Part shown: positions 5,038 to 5,788 of the stretch, one piece after another
How the letters are laid out: every line of letters begins with the position of its first letter
Numbering within the stretch: position 1 is the first letter of the stretch
Assembly (NCBI GenBank): GCA_031266495.1
Contig: JAISAX010000212.1
Coordinates: 1-5,788, forward strand
DNA length: 5,788 nucleotides
Source: Opitutaceae bacterium
GTDB lineage: Bacteria; Verrucomicrobiota; Verrucomicrobiae; Opitutales; Opitutaceae
Direction: 5' to 3'
Notes under the pieces: generated by a model
Database searches by the model: none
What the model saw: only the letters and a program-made list of their open reading frames with translations
What the model was told of the DNA's origin: nothing
Program-made: the position numbers and the translations under genes

Positions 5038-5636
5038 TGGAATTCCTCTCCCATGTGTGTGCGCAGGTTTTCGCGCGCGCGGGCGATGCGGCTTTTCACG
5101 GTGCCTACGGATATGCCGAGGATCGTGCCGATCTCTTCGTACGAGAGGTTCTTGACGTTGCGCAGGATGAGGATTTCGCGGTGCCTGGCGCCGAGTTTCT
5201 CCATGCTTTCCGCCACGTGTTCGACAAATTCACGGGTGACGGTGATTTCGCCGGGGGTCTCGACCGGTGCGGCAAAGATTTCGGAGAGTGGTGTGTCGTT
5301 GTCGGTGCTGACGGGTTGGTCAAAGGAGATGGTTTTGTCGCGTTTGCGCCGCCACCAGTACCAGTACCGGTTGCGGGCGAGATTGGTGGCGATCTGGTAG
5401 AGCCAGGTGGAAAAGGCGGAGTCTCCGCGGAAATCGACGAGTCCGCGGTGCGCGCGCACAAAGGCATCCTGGGTGACTTCTTCGGCGTCTTCCCGGTTGC
5501 GGAGGAGTTGGTGCACGACGGCATAAATGCGGTCCCAGTAGCGGGAAACCATTTCGTCAAACGCGGAGGTGTCCCCTTCCTTGAATCGGTCCACCAGTAT
5601 CCGGTCGAGTGCTACTTCCTGCGCTTTTGATGACAT
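5034..5636 (-). CDS. ECF-family RNA polymerase sigma factor (RpoE-like)
   Basis: This sigma-70 family regulator directs RNA polymerase to a specific promoter set, and would be held inactive by the membrane protein encoded next. From the ATG at 5636 it is 200 residues, a normal ECF length. Region 2 spans about 18-98 (AFDEMVSRYWDRIYAVVHQLL, then the DAEEVTQDAFVRAHRGL helix and FSTWLYQIATNLARNR). Region 4 spans about 138-195, with LSYEEIGTILGISVGTVKSRIARAREN as the helix-turn-helix that reads the -35 box. Between them, RYWYWWRRKRD (90-100) is unusually aromatic and basic. The open frame extends upstream (ATGs at 5741 and 5756, TTG at 5777), but that part has no sigma-like character and overlaps a candidate promoter, so I chose 5636. 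No Shine-Dalgarno is seen at this start. The stop codon overlaps the anti-sigma start (ATGA), implying coupled translation. ECF subgroup and regulon are unknown. Confidence 0.92.
   Translation of the reverse strand: MSSKAQEVALDRILVDRFKEGDTSAFDEMVSRYWDRIYAVVHQLLRNREDAEEVTQDAFVRAHRGLVDFRGDSAFSTWLYQIATNLARNRYWYWWRRKRDKTISFDQPVSTDNDTPLSEIFAAPVETPGEITVTREFVEHVAESMEKLGARHREILILRNVKNLSYEEIGTILGISVGTVKSRIARARENLRTHMGEEFQ
5044..5052 (-). promoter_or_regulatory. Ribosome binding site of the anti-sigma gene
   Basis: On the minus strand GGGAGAGGA ends 6 bases before the anti-sigma ATG, inside the last codons of the sigma gene. It fixes the anti-sigma start at 5037 and, with the ATGA overlap, supports roughly balanced production of the two partners. 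Confidence 0.65.
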
Positions 5637-5651
5637 GATTTGTTCGGCGTT

Positions 5652-5678
5652 ATGACGTGCCTGTTCGTGGATTGTTCC
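5652..5678 (-). promoter_or_regulatory. Candidate ECF-type (autoregulatory) promoter
   Basis: On the minus strand GGAAC (5674-5678) is followed after 16 bases by CGTCAT (5652-5657). This matches the common ECF promoter shape, with an AAC-type -35 and a CGTC-type -10 at 16-17 bp spacing. It lies just upstream of the sigma start at 5636, leaving a very short leader (about 10 bases), which agrees with the lack of a Shine-Dalgarno and with the shorter sigma start. ECF genes often activate their own operon. It is inferred from one site by eye, so chance is possible. Confidence 0.4.
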
Positions 5679-5735
5679 CTTCTTTTCACGGCCGTGCTTT
5701 CCTGGTGCGGGGTCGGGAAGGGGATACTGATCGGC

Positions 5736-5760
5736 GGTCATGGTTGCAGTGGTCATGGTT
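5736..5760. repeat. Direct repeat GGTCATGGTT x2, 15-bp period
   Basis: GGTCATGGTT occurs at 5736-5745 and 5751-5760 with a 5-base spacer, upstream of the sigma operon. Such spaced direct repeats can be operator half-sites. If the longer sigma frame were translated, the repeat would instead encode a repeated Thr-Met-Thr motif. A small palindrome (AACGC 5771-5775 / GCGTT 5780-5784) lies just beyond. Confidence 0.35.
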
Positions 5761-5788
5761 CGGGGAATGAAACGCAATAGCGTTGCGG

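Noticed and set aside
4768..5630. Plus-strand open frames opposite the sigma and anti-sigma genes
   Set aside because: Antisense shadows; the minus-strand frames contain clear sigma region 2 and 4 motifs and a membrane helix.
5637..5777. N-terminal extension of the sigma factor to ATG 5756 or TTG 5777
   Set aside because: Gives a 40-47 residue segment not seen in ECF sigmas, no ribosome binding site, and it overlaps a candidate promoter; kept only as an alternative.

Overview
The window looks like the chromosome of a GC-rich Gram-negative bacterium, most plausibly Verrucomicrobiota (an Opitutaceae-like lineage). This assignment is inferred from the mix of a planctomycete/verrucomicrobial-type GH5 enzyme, an N-terminally extended RuvC, an ECF sigma/anti-sigma pair without the usual zinc motif, and weak or absent Shine-Dalgarno sequences. 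No marker gene here proves it.

Layout: (1) Positions 1-2428 hold two plus-strand carbohydrate-active genes 8 bp apart: the 3' end of a GH38-like glycosidase, then a complete secreted GH5 glycanase with an N-terminal jelly-roll domain. Together they suggest an operon for plant polysaccharide breakdown. (2) Positions 2429-2648 are a GC-rich gap with no gene. (3) Positions 2649-3260 encode RuvC, the Holliday junction resolvase, with all four acidic catalytic residues. (4) Positions 3261-4203 are a long non-coding accessory stretch. It holds a short AT-rich repeat, the first ~62 codons of an IS4/IS701-like transposase broken just before its catalytic core, an AT-rich tail, a G-run/quadruplex-like tract, and a cluster of strong inverted repeats. 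(5) Positions 4204-5788 carry a minus-strand operon: an ECF sigma factor, then an overlapping membrane anti-sigma factor, closed by a clear rho-independent terminator. A candidate ECF-type promoter lies just ahead of the sigma gene, which suggests autoregulation.

The sigma and anti-sigma genes overlap by 4 bp (ATGA) and should be translationally coupled. The anti-sigma is predicted to hold the sigma at the inner membrane through its N-terminal helices, with a long Ala/Pro-rich part on the other side of the membrane. The glycosidases and this regulatory pair are separated by ruvC and the IS scar, and nothing in the sequence links them functionally.

I did not find a clearly new multi-gene system. 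The parts most worth a second look are the zinc-less anti-sigma with its uncharacterised outer domain, the self-regulating promoter candidate, and the inverted-repeat cluster beside the dead IS.
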